From assembly GCA_029948255.1 (NCBI GenBank), contig JALIZF010001830.1:806001-870000 (forward strand): DNA of 64,000 bases. Direction: 5' to 3'. The translations under genes were made by a program, and so were the position numbers. This DNA comes from Telmatactis stephensoni (lineage: Eukaryota > Cnidaria > Anthozoa > Actiniaria > Isophelliidae). This document shows positions 23,616 through 34,652 of this stretch, piece after piece (within the stretch, counting starts at the first letter, position 1; the number at the start of each line of letters is the position of its first letter). The notes below the pieces were generated by a model that did not search any database, was not told the DNA's origin, and saw only the letters and a list, made by a program, of their open reading frames with translations.

Positions 23616-23854
23616 GGTGATGTTACACGGGTCGATTTGCAACAACGATTTTCTGCGCAACAAATATTGCCCGTAGAGTTTATGCATCGGAAAATATAAA
23701 ACGTAACTATTTTTAGCAATATTTTTGCTTAGTGAACAAGTTGCAAATGTTTGATGTGAATTTTAGAAACTTTTAATGCAAAATTATCAATTTGACCAAG
23801 TGCTGCGCGGAAAATCGTTGTTGCGAATCAACCCGCGCGCCGTGTAACATCACC
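23616..23854. mobile_element. TTAA-type MITE, 239 bp, directly abutting the next element
   Basis: The ends GGTGATGTTACACGG and CCGTGTAACATCACC are perfect inverted repeats, extended by AACAACGATTTTC and GAAAATCGTTGTT inside. The right flank is TTAA (23855-23858), shared with the neighbouring element. The left flank is AAAA, so one target copy is altered. Confidence 0.75.
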
Positions 23855-23858
23855 TTAA

Positions 23859-24700
23859 GGTGACTGACTACGTTGGCACTGCGCATGATTTCGCGCATTA
23901 CGTCTTAAGCAATGTCATAGCGCGCGGAGATTTCAGCGAACAGCAAAAATCATAGAAAAACTTAAGTTTTTGTACAAAAATCAGTTCCAAATTTATTCTT
24001 GTGGATTTAAATACTCAAAATCATTAGAGAATGAAGTAAAAATATTTTCTTTTTGGAAAAAAACAGTGAACGCTCGCTTGTTTTCGTCAACACAAATTTG
24101 AATCAAGCTCGCGCTACGCGTCATTTTTAAAATGGCGGCACTTCCGGTTAGCAATTTTTAGCCCTTTTAACAACTTCAAAGGCACAAAACCCTTCATTTT
24201 TGCACGGGACCCTATACTTTTTTTTCGTTTATTTAAAAAAACACCTAAAAATCTCAATCATATCAATTTGGCAAAAAAAGTTAATTATTCTAGCATATGA
24301 AAAAATTGATTTTTGTATAAAATTTTGCTCGACATCAGGACAATTGTGGTTGGTACTCGCGGCACAAAAGCCAAGGAATGAAGGTATTTTGCTGTTCTAA
24401 CATCAAAAGTATTTATGCCATTTCGCAGAATACTCCATTAGCTAGCTAATATTTACGCAATTGTAGCCTTTGTAGAAATGTTATTTCCCTAATTCTTAAT
24501 TTATTTTCTATTCACTTCCGGTTGAGCGATTTTCGCATGAAAAATTCGGAGATAGGCATTCATACAATGCTGATTATCTCGGAAACGAGTGCGGGATCCC
24601 CCTTTTTTCTTTTCGTTTTTGGGATCAGCATTAAATTTCGTTCTAGAAAATTGTGGTTTAAACGATATTTAATTACTTTTTGCCAACGTAGTCAGTCACC
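23859..24700. mobile_element. TTAA-flanked non-autonomous transposon, 842 bp
   Basis: Terminal inverted repeats GGTGACTGACTACGTTGGCA and its exact complement, with TTAA at 23855-23858 and 24701-24704. No transposase. The right end of a related element is visible at about 33338-33360. Confidence 0.88.
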
Positions 24701-24725
24701 TTAAGGGATTCAAAGGCAATTACGC

Positions 24726-24973
24726 ATTGCTATGGTAACAACGTATTGCTGTGGTAACTATTCTGTGGGTGAAGTTCAAGCTTAGTTACTATGCATTATG
24801 TAGTTACCATAGCAACAACGCATTGCTATAGAAACAACGCATTGCTATGGTAACCATGCTTAGGTTGAACTCGACCAGATTGGCAGAAAACCATATAGCT
24901 TTATCTGTTTTACCCAATTAAGTTTATTATTATTATTGTCACCATAGCAATACGTGCCCGTTGCTATGGTAGC
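24726..24973. promoter_or_regulatory. Cluster of X-box (RFX-site)-like motifs
   Basis: Matches to the RFX consensus RYYNYYATRRNRAC: ATTGCTATGGTAAC at 24726, GTTACCATAGCAAC at 24803, ATTGCTATAGAAAC at 24822, ATTGCTATGGTAAC at 24841, and ATTGCTATGGTGAC on the minus strand at 24951-24938. Near matches are at 24745 and 24960. They lie just downstream of the receptor stop at 24973. Binding is not shown; they may be part of a repeat. Confidence 0.45.
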
Positions 24974-26001
24974 TAAGCTTGACTAATACCCACAGAATTA
25001 ACTGAGTTATGCATTTGTATATCTCCAGTTGTATGTGTGCCTACCGACATACTAGAGTTGTTCTCATTGCGAAAGGAATGACATTTGAAAACACACAAAA
25101 ACGCTCGTCTAAATCGAGGGTTAAGGATTCCATAGATGATAGGATTTCCGCAGCTACTTGTAAACATTAAATAGATAACCAATGTAAACACTAAACGTGG
25201 TGCATTTCCTCCCGCCGTCTCGTACACCACTACTAACGACACGGGCATCCAGGTAGCTAGGAAGAAACACAGAACAGCAAACGTGGTCTTCAGCAGCTTA
25301 ACGTCGGTTGTTTGTGCGTGTGTAGGATTTGAATGATGTACGTTGATGTTTGCAGTGCTTGACTTGACTGCTTTGTAGATCTTGTAGTAGCAGATAAAGA
25401 TGACTATAGTTGTACCATTCACAGCACCGCCAACTATGACCACAACGTAGGAGATGTGTTTCAAATCCCATAACAGCGTACACACAGAGAACAATTTGTG
25501 GTACTTCATGACACCCCATCCATACAGGGGAGGTGTGGCAAGTAGAATGGCTACCACCCACACTGCTAAGCAATAGACAGCCGCAATACGACGGTTTTTG
25601 AAATACTTTGAATAGCTGGCATTCCTAACAACTTTGAAATAACGGTTGACTGCGATGAGGCCCATTGTAAGGATAGAACATATACCAAATGAAAACTGCA
25701 TGGCAGCTGCCCAAGGACAAAAGTCATCACTGAAAACCCACTGACCACTTTTAATAGATGACACCCAAAATGGCATGTGTAGAGTTGCCATGGAAACATC
25801 TGTCCACGCCAGATTTTCCACGAAAACGTTGGTGATAGAACGCATACTGGGATCCCTGTGAATAACGTAGATAACAAGGCAGTTGCCTAGAAACGAGGCG
25901 GTTGTGATGACGACAGAGAAAAGCGTTTCTATGGTAATAAGAGCCATTGATCTACCAAGTGGATCTTGTGTATTGGCCAATGAAAAATTGCTATCATTCA
26001 T
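24973..26001 (-). CDS. Class A GPCR, melatonin-receptor-like orphan, 342 aa
   Basis: A complete single-coding-exon 7TM receptor. DPLGRS 13-18, TM1 GN 39-40, cysteines 95 and 174, NRY 119-121, TM6 TWMP, TM7 NPIIY, then FRRAF. NDS and NFS sequons lie at the N-terminus. An in-frame ATG 75 bp further upstream (26076) is not used if the 3' splice site at 26026-26025 is real. The paralogs also start at this Met. It shares a mismatch-free tract of 176 bp with the receptor at 30602 (25495-25670 against 31115-31290), and the coding alignment has no indel over at least 25495-25920. Ligand unknown. Confidence 0.92.
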   Translation of the reverse strand: MNDSNFSLANTQDPLGRSMALITIETLFSVVITTASFLGNCLVIYVIHRDPSMRSITNVFVENLAWTDVSMATLHMPFWVSSIKSGQWVFSDDFCPWAAAMQFSFGICSILTMGLIAVNRYFKVVRNASYSKYFKNRRIAAVYCLAVWVVAILLATPPLYGWGVMKYHKLFSVCTLLWDLKHISYVVVIVGGAVNGTTIVIFICYYKIYKAVKSSTANINVHHSNPTHAQTTDVKLLKTTFAVLCFFLATWMPVSLVVVYETAGGNAPRLVFTLVIYLMFTSSCGNPIIYGILNPRFRRAFLCVFKCHSFRNENNSSMSVGTHTTGDIQMHNSVNSVGISQA

Positions 26002-26026
26002 GATGGCAGAGACGAATTGTTTTTCT
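26002..26026 (-). promoter_or_regulatory. 5'UTR end and probable 3' splice site of the receptor at 24973-26001
   Basis: Minus strand CTCTCTTTTTAAAG precedes a short UTR, whose ATTCGTCTC...GCCATCATGAA matches the UTR of the paralog at 30602. This supports the splice position and start codon. Confidence 0.6.
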
Positions 26027-28600
26027 TTAAAAAGAGAGGTTAAAAATCTGTTACTGAAAGAACTAAATACTGGCATCTAAAGACATAAATTGATTTTTGT
26101 TATTTAGGAGTTTTGGGGACATCTGTTCTGAGATGGAAAAAAAAATGCAAATTGCGCCTTTTGTACACCATTATATTATCCAGGAGTGTAAATATTACAG
26201 CTGTATATTAACAAAAACGGAGCGAAGAGATAGCTTATCATTGTTCTCAAAGCCTAAAAAAGCCATTGCTGTAAAACTTTAAGATGGCGTATGTATTCAG
26301 AAATTGCTCAAAACAAACTAAAAAGCAAAAATGCTTAGCCCTAAAATTTTCACAATGAAAGTCGAAGAACTTCAAATAATACAAAGCAAATCAATTCTAC
26401 TACTGCTAAAGGAACAAAAGCTCAAATGTTTGAAATGAAATTAAACAGAGGGAAAAACCTAATAATTCCTCGCACGAACTGAACGTTAAAATTTCCAGAA
26501 ATTTTGAATTTGAAATTTAGTAAGCTCATTGGTGTCTCAGTACTTACTGTTAAAATCACGAGCACATACCTTGTCAGAATGTCAAGCTTCAGTTGAATAT
26601 GTACGAAATTAAAAGCGATTTCTCTGGAAATTTTATTACATTTCAGGATGCGTTGTTTTAATTTAGCCATCAACATACCGCCCGTGTTGGTCTTCACACC
26701 GTCCAATGCAACCGCAGGTTTAAATTAATATTTGTATAACTTATTTATTTAAAACAGGAAATGTAATAACGTAAATTAGAAAAATTTGTGGTTTAAGCAA
26801 TACTTGAAATTGTATCTCTAATTAATAGTGGGCCGAGAGAAAATGAATCGAAATTATGTCCCAATCTTTGGAGTGACAGGAAAGTGTAGTTATAATAGTT
26901 TAGTTTATTTAAGAGGATTTTTTCAAGCAATAATGGCGAAAAGCGCCAAAAACTAGATCTTCGTGCGAGTTAACGTTTTAATCCAAATTTTCGTTCTGAA
27001 GTAACACTGGAAGAACAATTGTTAAAGCTTATATATGAGTCTCATATTATTTCATTTCAGTCTTTGCTTGGTACCGAGCTGGCCAGGGTGCCTTGGGCGT
27101 AAATTTAGCAGAAAATTCCTACAACCTTATATGTTAATCATCAACAAGAACTAATTTTCAACCTTCAAAACAATAGAAATTAAATATTAACTTTTCTTTT
27201 GACTGTATAATGGAAGAAATTAGCCGTTACCTTAAAAAAGTCAAAATCATTAGCCGTAAAAGCCATCACCCATTGAAACCCTCTAGATAACTTAAAATGT
27301 CTTAGTTAATTGCCAGTATTCTTAGAAAAGAATCCTTAGGGATTGTTGCCTGATAAACAGTTTGCGTTTTTAGCATCTGTTTAGCACCTTTTTTGCATCG
27401 AAACCTTTTATTGCACTTTTCAGTGTCGAGTACAGAATTCCCCAATTTCCGAAAACAAGCAAACAAATAATTAAATTAAAGCAATCAATCAACCAACCAA
27501 CCAACCAGCCAACCAGCCAAACAGCCAACATCCCGGGGCCAACATACAGAAACACAAACTAGTGGACTTCGAAGACCGAGCTCTCAAAATGGGCAATTAA
27601 GAGCATGGGCGTACTGTCTTTAACTGTATTCATTTGATAGGATTTTGTGTTAAATAAAATTCACTTTCAGTATAAAGTTCAGCACGTTATTGAATGCTAC
27701 TGTCGAGCGGTGGTTTGCTTGAAATGGTTGCTATAGTTACAATGATTGCTAGCCTTCTTGAAAGATTCTTAACACTGAACTAGCTACTAGATTGTTTTTG
27801 ATGATCCACAAGTCTCTTCCACACTTGTCCGTCAGGCGAGACTTCGGCTGCTGCACTTGGTCACCAGGCCTAGGTTTAATCTTTCCTGGGATATTTTACT
27901 AATTTGACTTTGTCACGTGCTTGGTTATTCGATTCGCTAGCAAAAATTTTGAAAGCTTTCCAAAGGCAGACTAAATTTCAAAGCTACAGATTGTCATGTT
28001 GTATGTTCTAACCACTTCCAGTTCGGAAGACGAAACAAGTCGTTGTTTCATTTATTAGTATTAAAAACTTTCATCGACTCACCTTTTACGCGAAAAAACA
28101 AACCATTGTGTGACACACAAGCACTGACCTTGACCCACACATTTTGTCACGGCCGTCTCTTCAAGTTGCCCTGATTACCCATGATGCACCGTTTTTCGAA
28201 AAGGGTCTATTGTCAGTTATTCTTTGAAAGGGAGTTCTATACTAACTAAATAGATCCCGAAAAAAACTGTAATAGTAGCTACTGCTGTTGTACTGTTTAT
28301 GAGGATGATTTCTGATCATTTTGAATGAGCGTCAACCACTACCAAACTATCACGGCCATCTTTTCAGCAAATTCTATGTAGTGAACTCTGCACCATGGAC
28401 TATTACGCCGCATAGCCAGGTATACGTATCAGTTGCGATATTGCTGTAGTGTTCAATTCTCGCAGTGTCTCACCATATACTCTATGTCTTCAATGATCTA
28501 TCTTGGACCATCATATGTACCTCCGCGCTGTTTCTTTCTTCCTTACAATCCATGGATGCGCCTTGTGTAGGTCTTCTAATAGATAATTTTGAACTAGCTA
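26027..28600. other. Intergenic; CCAA-rich tract, no gene seen
   Basis: A CAACCAACCAACC-type tract is at about 27481-27525. Open frames (for example 26422-26706 on the minus strand) show no recognisable domain. Confidence 0.4.
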
Positions 28601-28636
28601 CTTGCTTGGAATAATCGCTTGTAGTCCCCAGAGAAC

Positions 28637-28894
28637 ATTTCTCCTTCTCCTCCTCCTTCTCCTCCTTCTCCTTTTTCTTTTCTTTTTTTTTTTTTTTCTT
28701 CTTCTTCTTCTTCTTCTTCTTCTTCTTCTTCTTCTTCTTCTTCTTCTTCTTCTTCTTCTTCTTCTTCTTCTTCTCCTTCTTCTTCTTCTTTTTTTTTCTT
28801 CTTCTTCTCCTCCTCCTCCTCCTCCTCCTCCTCCTCCTCCTCCTCCTCCTCCTCCTCCTCCTCCTCCTTCTTCTTCTTCTTCTTCTTCTTCTTA
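28637..28894 (+). repeat. Polypyrimidine TCT/TCC microsatellite, about 260 bp
   Basis: Long pure CTT and CTC blocks with only pyrimidines on the + strand from about 28640. It directly follows the 3' end of the LINE remnant (minus strand), so it may have grown from the LINE tail. Confidence 0.95.
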
Positions 28895-28910
28895 TCTAGC
28901 ATTAAGGTCA

Positions 28911-29590
28911 TTAAGAAGGGTCGCCATTACAAGACTTCTGCCTCCATATTAACCTATCTTGAATGCCTGCTTCAACCAGTCCCTTCTCTCTCATGTCTTC
29001 CTCAACAACATCCATCCATCTCAGTTTTGTTCTTCCTACTATTCTCCTCTTTCCGTCAACATGTAGCTTTAGCACACTCAGTTCCCAACACAGTTCTCAT
29101 CACTTCTCATTGCATTTCCATACCAGCGCATTCTCTTCTCTTGTGGATCTTCTTGTGGATTTCTGTCACTTTCATTTCCTTTCGTATCACTTCCATCTTC
29201 GTAACTCCACATTACCATCTCAGCTTCTTCATCTCCGCAACATCCAGCTTCTTTCCTTGCGTCTTCTTTAATTATAGGCCACGTTTCTGCTCCAAACACC
29301 GTTGCTGGTCTTACTACTGCCTTATATAGATCTTTCCTTTTAGTCTTCTTGTCAGTCTTTTATCACAAAGCACTCCTGAAGCTGACTTCCAAAGCCAGCT
29401 TGGATTCTATGAGCAATATTCCCCATTTCACTGACGAAACCACTGAGCCAAGATATTTAAAGGTGGGGACTCCTTCAGTGTCTCTGCATGTCTCTCCATT
29501 GCTATCTTCATTGAAACGCAGGTACTCTGTCTTTTTCGGCTGATCTTCAAACCTCGATCTCCATTCCTTTCCTTCATCCCTCAAACGCCG
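28911..29590 (-). pseudogene. LINE (RTE-like or related) reverse transcriptase C-terminal remnant
   Basis: Minus-strand segments in different frames read KKTEYLRFNEDS, VPTFKYLGSVVSS, FGAETWPIIKEDARK, KRMRWYGNAMR and GRTKLRWMDVVEEDM with IQDRLIWRQ, ending in TAA at 28911. This is the order at the C-terminus of many non-LTR ORF2 proteins. Frameshifts between the segments show it is dead. The catalytic RT motifs and endonuclease are absent from the window. Clade assignment is tentative. Confidence 0.8.
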
Positions 29591-29616
29591 GGTGTACTTT
29601 GCAATTGGGCATGCGT

Positions 29617-29771
29617 ACTAGAGCAGATTTCATATGAGTGTGAAACGGACCACACCGTGCCGTGACCGTGTCAGTGCCGTGATGTCTATAAAAACATTCG
29701 AAATTCCTGCTGTAACCGTGCCGTGACCGTGCAGTGCCGTTTTTACAGTCATTCGAAATCTACTCTAGTAC
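29617..29771. mobile_element. MITE with TACTAGAG ends (CCGTGACCGTG family)
   Basis: It starts TACTAGAGCAGATTTC and ends GAAATCTACTCTAGTA. The interior has repeated CCGTGCCGTGACCGTG and CTATAAAAACATT. Related copies at about 21022-21140 and 30397-30476. It separates the LINE remnant from the gypsy remnant. Confidence 0.7.
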
Positions 29772-30395
29772 TGGATCTTGCTTTATTACGTGCAGGGTAG
29801 CTTTAGCTCCCTGAACTGTTCCTATTCCAGGCTGAAATATGCTGGCACATTTCTCTACCAACTCATGCTTCTGCTGGTGACTTTCCAACTTTGTACTGCG
29901 GTAGGCAAATAAGTTTTGGCCAATCCAACTTAATTTCCTTTAACCAGGAACTTCCTAGCAGAGGTGGGGCTTATTTATCTGCATGCACAATCACTACTGG
30001 TAATGACACTTTCTGTTCTTCGTATTCTACATCTACCATTACTCTCCTGCAACATCTAAGAAGGTACTTGCACATCCTCTTAGCTTCTGCTTTATTTTCT
30101 TCAGTGGAATATCTTAAGTATTTCTTATATTCGTCGTAGTTCATAATGGACACTTATGCTCCTGTTTCAAGTTCCATAACAACCTCTAGAGCCTCCAGAA
30201 ATAAATACCTAGCTTAGTGGGAACTTTCAATCATAGCTCTGCTGCTTGTTTCTCTGCAACAGATTCCCTCATTGTCTCAATTGCTTATACAGTCGGTGGG
30301 AAATAGTCGTCTACGTTGTCGTCAGCTCCACTTTGTTCACTTTCTGTACTGTAATCACCGTCGCTGTCTTCAACGTACTTCACCTGTCCTTGTCG
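29772..30395 (-). pseudogene. Ty3/gypsy pol remnant (protease to start of reverse transcriptase)
   Basis: On the minus strand, in broken frames: a protease-like MELETGA followed by a stop and VSIMN (the catalytic Asp of DTGA reads as Glu), then VEYEEQKVSLPVVIV, LGSSWLKEIKLDWPKL, and FQPGIGTVQGAKATLHV. This order is typical of gypsy polyproteins at the protease/RT junction. Stops and frameshifts make it a relic. It is cut at the right of its reading direction by the MITE at 29617-29771. Confidence 0.75.
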
Positions 30396-30396
30396 T

Positions 30397-30476
30397 TCAT
30401 TCGAGATTCCTGCCGTAACCGTGCCGTGACCGTGCGGTGCCGTTTTCACAGTCATACAAAATCTACTCTAAAACAA
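30397..30476. repeat. Partial copy of the CCGTGACCGTG MITE
   Basis: It contains GATTCCTGCCGTAACCGTG and AAATCTACTCTA, matching the right half of the element at 29617-29771. Confidence 0.65.
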
Positions 30477-30569
30477 CGTCCTCTAATACCACGTGCATTC
30501 TAATGAATAAATACATTACATGTTCTTTAATTCTGACTCTTCAGTCGTAAATTTATGTCAATAATTTCT

Positions 30570-30583
30570 GTTGCTATGGTAAC
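30570..30583. promoter_or_regulatory. X-box-like motif GTTGCTATGGTAAC
   Basis: A full match to the RFX consensus, 19 bp beyond the receptor stop at 30602. It is comparable to the motif overlapping the stop of the paralog at 24973. Confidence 0.35.
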
Positions 30584-30601
30584 TACGCCTATCCATGGGA
30601 A

Positions 30602-31621
30602 TCAATTGTTGATATGGTGCACATCGGCTTGACTTACAGCATTTGCCCGATTCGCAGTTGGTTGTACATCAGCGATAACGCCGTGGTGTGTTGAATGACA
30701 TATGCTAAAAACACCCAAGAACGCACGCCGAAATTGAGGGTTAAGTACTCCATAGATGATAGGATTTCCACAGCTACTTATAAGCATTAAATACATAACA
30801 AAAGTAAACACCAAACGTGGTGCATTTCCTCCCGCCGTCTCGTACACCACTACACAAGACATGGGTATAAAAGTGACCAGGAAGAAACACGCAACAGCAA
30901 ACGTGGTCTTCAACAGCTTAATGTCGGTCGTTTGTGCGGGTGTAGGATTTGGATTATGTGCATTGATGTTTGCAGTGCTTGCTTTGACTGCTTTGTAGAT
31001 CTTGTAGTAGCAGAAAACGATCACCATAGCCGTACCATCTACAACACCGCCAACTATCACTGCAACGTAGGAGACGTGTTTCAAATCCCATATAATCGTA
31101 CACGCAGAGAACTTTTTGTGGTACTTCATGACACCCCATCCATACAGGGGAGGTGTGGCAAGTAGAATGGCTACCACCCACACTGCTAAGCAATAGACAG
31201 CCGCAATACGACGGTTTTTGAAATACTTTGAATAGCTGGCATTCCTAACAACTTTGAAATAACGGTTGACTGCGATGAGGCCCATTGTAAAGATTGAACA
31301 TGTAGTAAATGAAAACTGCATTGCAGCTACCCAGGGACAAAACTCATCACTGACAACCCACTGACCACTTTTAATAGATGACACCCAGAATGGCATGTAT
31401 AGAGTTGCCATGGAAACATCTGTCCACGCCAGATTTTCCACGAAAACGTTGGTGATAGAACGCATACTGGGATCCCTGTGAATGACGTAGATAACAAGGC
31501 AGTTGCCTAGAAACGAGGCAATTACGATGATGACAGCCAGAGAAGTTTCTATGGCAATGAGAGCAACGGATCTTCCAAGAGGATCATGTGTCGTAGGGAT
31601 TGAGACATCTGTAGTGTTCAT
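30602..31621 (-). CDS. Class A GPCR, melatonin-receptor-like orphan, 339 aa
   Basis: A complete single-coding-exon receptor. DPLGRS 13-18, GN 39-40, NRY 119-121, cysteine pair in the positions of its paralogs, TM6 TFIP in place of CWxP, TM7 NPIIY followed by NPQFRRAF. It is closest to the receptor at 24973, in the same orientation. The start is supported by a clean 3' splice site 30 bp upstream. The altered TM6 motif (Trp of the toggle position replaced by Phe) may change activation; that is inference. Ligand unknown. Confidence 0.92.
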   Translation of the reverse strand: MNTTDVSIPTTHDPLGRSVALIAIETSLAVIIVIASFLGNCLVIYVIHRDPSMRSITNVFVENLAWTDVSMATLYMPFWVSSIKSGQWVVSDEFCPWVAAMQFSFTTCSIFTMGLIAVNRYFKVVRNASYSKYFKNRRIAAVYCLAVWVVAILLATPPLYGWGVMKYHKKFSACTIIWDLKHVSYVAVIVGGVVDGTAMVIVFCYYKIYKAVKASTANINAHNPNPTPAQTTDIKLLKTTFAVACFFLVTFIPMSCVVVYETAGGNAPRLVFTFVMYLMLISSCGNPIIYGVLNPQFRRAFLGVFSICHSTHHGVIADVQPTANRANAVSQADVHHINN

Positions 31622-31653
31622 GATGGCGTACGGAGACGAATTTCTAATTTGCT
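31622..31653 (-). promoter_or_regulatory. 5'UTR end and 3' splice site of the receptor at 30602-31621
   Basis: Minus strand TTTTCTCTTTTTTTCAG, AG at 31653-31652, followed by a 30-bp UTR and the ATG. Confidence 0.8.
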
Positions 31654-31845
31654 GAAAAAAAGAGAAAAATACTATTATATGGATGTCAGTGTTTTGCTGG
31701 AAAACTAAAATACTCGATTTTTGACATTTTCACTGAGTAAAATATAAAAAAAATTATCTACTGCAGGACCCGGTTGTGCGCTTTCGCTCGCTTTTCCCGC
31801 CTTTTGCTTCCTCGTTTTTATCGTTACGTTTGTTCTTACAAACAA

Positions 31846-32070
31846 TGGAGACCTTAGGATCGACTTTTACGGCAAACCGCTAAAGACAAACGGCAAAAAT
31901 TGACTTTGATTTTGATTTTATATCTTACCCTAGTACTTAAATCAATCCAATAAGTAAATATAGAACAAATATATTAATATCTTCACTTACTAGCGTGCAA
32001 ACGGCTGTTGGCACACGGCTCAAAGTTTGACGGTTGCCGTTTGCCGCAAACGTCAATTTTAACGTCTCTA
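31846..32070. mobile_element. Inverted-repeat MITE, 225 bp
   Basis: The left end GGAGACCTTAGGATCGAC and the right end ending AACGTCTCT are imperfect inverted repeats of about 33 bp. They share the block GGCAAACCGC / GCGGCAAAC near the inner edge. Confidence 0.6.
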
Positions 32071-33860
32071 ATTAATGTCGCGGCTTCTCCACTTTTCGTT
32101 GAGGCTTCGGACGCCAATTTAGATAGATTTCAAAAGAACGAAAATGAAAACACAGAAAAGAAAACCGAATATGGTTTTGGAATCTTCAGGAAATACCTGG
32201 CAGCGATATATGAGCAACGAGAGATCGAAACCGTTTTACAAGCTTCAAAATATCCTAATGATTGAAATTTATATTGCTGGTGGTAAAGAAAAACGCAGAA
32301 GAGTACGAGTCATTGTAACCAGTTTTGTTAGTCAGCTATCACAAACTAGAAATCTTTCTACAAATCGTACCCCTCTAACAAGAGCATCCAACTGGCACCC
32401 TATTTAAGTGTATATTCGCTGTGGGAAAATTCCCAACATTTATCCGGTCACAGACCTTAGTGTTTACAAGGTGCACTTGTGGTGTTAGATATATGATTAG
32501 ATCGATACGATACATCTATAATTTTTACTAATACTACATGGCTATTTTCAAAGCATTTCCAAGCAGCATCGTCATGAAGATCAGTCCGAGCTATTCATAG
32601 TTACTCGAAACAATTATAGGGCTTCAATTCTTAGTAACGAAAGAGAGTTTTCAGAGGTGATAAGAGAAACAATGACGGTTTTCTCTTGCAGTCGTATTTG
32701 CTGTTGAAAATAAATTTAAAGCTATATTTGACTTTAGTATGCTCGTAGTTCATCCATATAATAAAAATAGGTTATCACAATAGTTGACAAACGCTGCATT
32801 TTGGCAAGCCTTTTAATAGGTGAAAATTTAAAACTGGCCAAGTTTTCAACTGTGTGAATTCGCCTTGTTACTTCAAGCTGTTTTTAAACGGCTTTCTATT
32901 TCAATTTAAATCATTTGCAATCATTTACTTCAAAACTACAAGAAAAATTCGTATCTAAGATTAATTAAGCATTATCACCGGCACTCTTTGTATATTAAAT
33001 CACATAATGACATAGACAATTTTGATGTAATAATAACTATAATGTATACCTTCAGTTCTTGACTTTTGTAGCATGACTCCTATCAAAGAGATCAAAGTCT
33101 AAAAAAATTCTTACCAAAATCCATTTTCTCATAGGTTTGAGTAATTACGACTTTTTACAAATTTGATATATCTTTTTTTTTTCGATTAAAGTCCGTCAAC
33201 GGTGTCAAAGACGTCAAAGGTATGAAAACAGCGAAAAGGTGTCAACACTGAGGAAGCCAGCCATCTTAAAAAATGAAGACCGCTTGGCATTATGGCCAAA
33301 CCATAATGCCAAGCGGTTTCTATTTTTCAACATGGCGCCGCTACAACGTAGTCAGTCACCTTAAGTGAAAGTTCTTTGAAAAAGTCCATTGTATAGTGCA
33401 ACAGCTAATAGCTAAAAGTTGAACGGCGGCTAAACGTTTTTCTAACATGTAAATACAGTCAGATGCACATGTAAAATTTCGAGTTTACTTCTTTTCTGAG
33501 GACTTTTTGACAAAAAAAACCCTATTCTCTCCTCGTGAGAAATTTTCCTTACAAACAAATGATATTTGTTGTAATTAAACATGAATAAATCTAAAAAAAG
33601 AATAAAACACATCGAAAATCTTGATGGTCTTGATCGCCATCTCTTCATCTCGTCATCTTGAAAACCGTGTTTATGTGCACTCTTATCGACTCGGATTTTT
33701 CTATGTTTCATCCAATCCGAGCGCGCGTTATATAATAGATATTTTAAAAAGATATTTTAAAGTTGTTTTTGAAGGCGAAAAACACTTAGAACATTTTCAC
33801 TTCGCGACGAACCGGCTTTGCCGTACATTGAGTTTTCAAATATCAAATATCAAATATTAT
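32071..33860. other. Intergenic; end of a TTAA-type element near 33.3 kb
   Basis: CAACGTAGTCAGTCACC then TTAA at about 33341-33363 equals the right terminus of the 23859-24700 element. A hairpin CCGCTTGGCATTATGG / CCATAATGCCAAGCGG is at about 33280-33320. The matching left terminus was not found. No gene seen. Confidence 0.5.
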
Positions 33861-33866
33861 GTTTAT

Positions 33867-34207
<341 letters not shown>

Positions 34208-34530
34208 CCAGTCCGTTTATAGAGTTATCCTAAAAGTCTTTGAACTTAAAATGTTTTATTTATACCTTGTCAAAACACCATCATTTTCTTGTATTATTTC
34301 TATCCTTTAGCCAGCAAGATGATTTTCAAAACTCTTTACTGAAGGCAGCAGCAGAACTAACTTTACCCTTGCCTGACGAATGGCATCACATTCAGACCAA
34401 CAACCAATAAAAATCATATCCAATAGCTTTTGACTCTATTGGATAAAAAACAATAGGAAACCAATCGAAGGTTTCTCACTCGATATAGTCTCATATTTTT
34501 CGCGTTCTTTTGAGAATTGTATGTTAAAAA

Positions 34531-34652
34531 GAACATTACACGGTGGCTTCAGAAGATATGGATGTGGTAACACAATAATTTACGAACGAACGCATCGAGG
34601 TTTATCACTTGAAAACAAAATTCATATCTTCAAGCCACCCGTGTAATATCAT
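34531..34652. mobile_element. Small foldback element
   Basis: ATTACACGGTGGCTTCAGAA and TTCAAGCCACCCGTGTAAT form inverted ends about 120 bp apart. Confidence 0.6.

Noticed and set aside
28594..28952. Glu/Lys-rich and Leu-rich frames
   Set aside because: Translation of the TCT/TCC tract; the only real coding signal nearby is the dead LINE on the minus strand.
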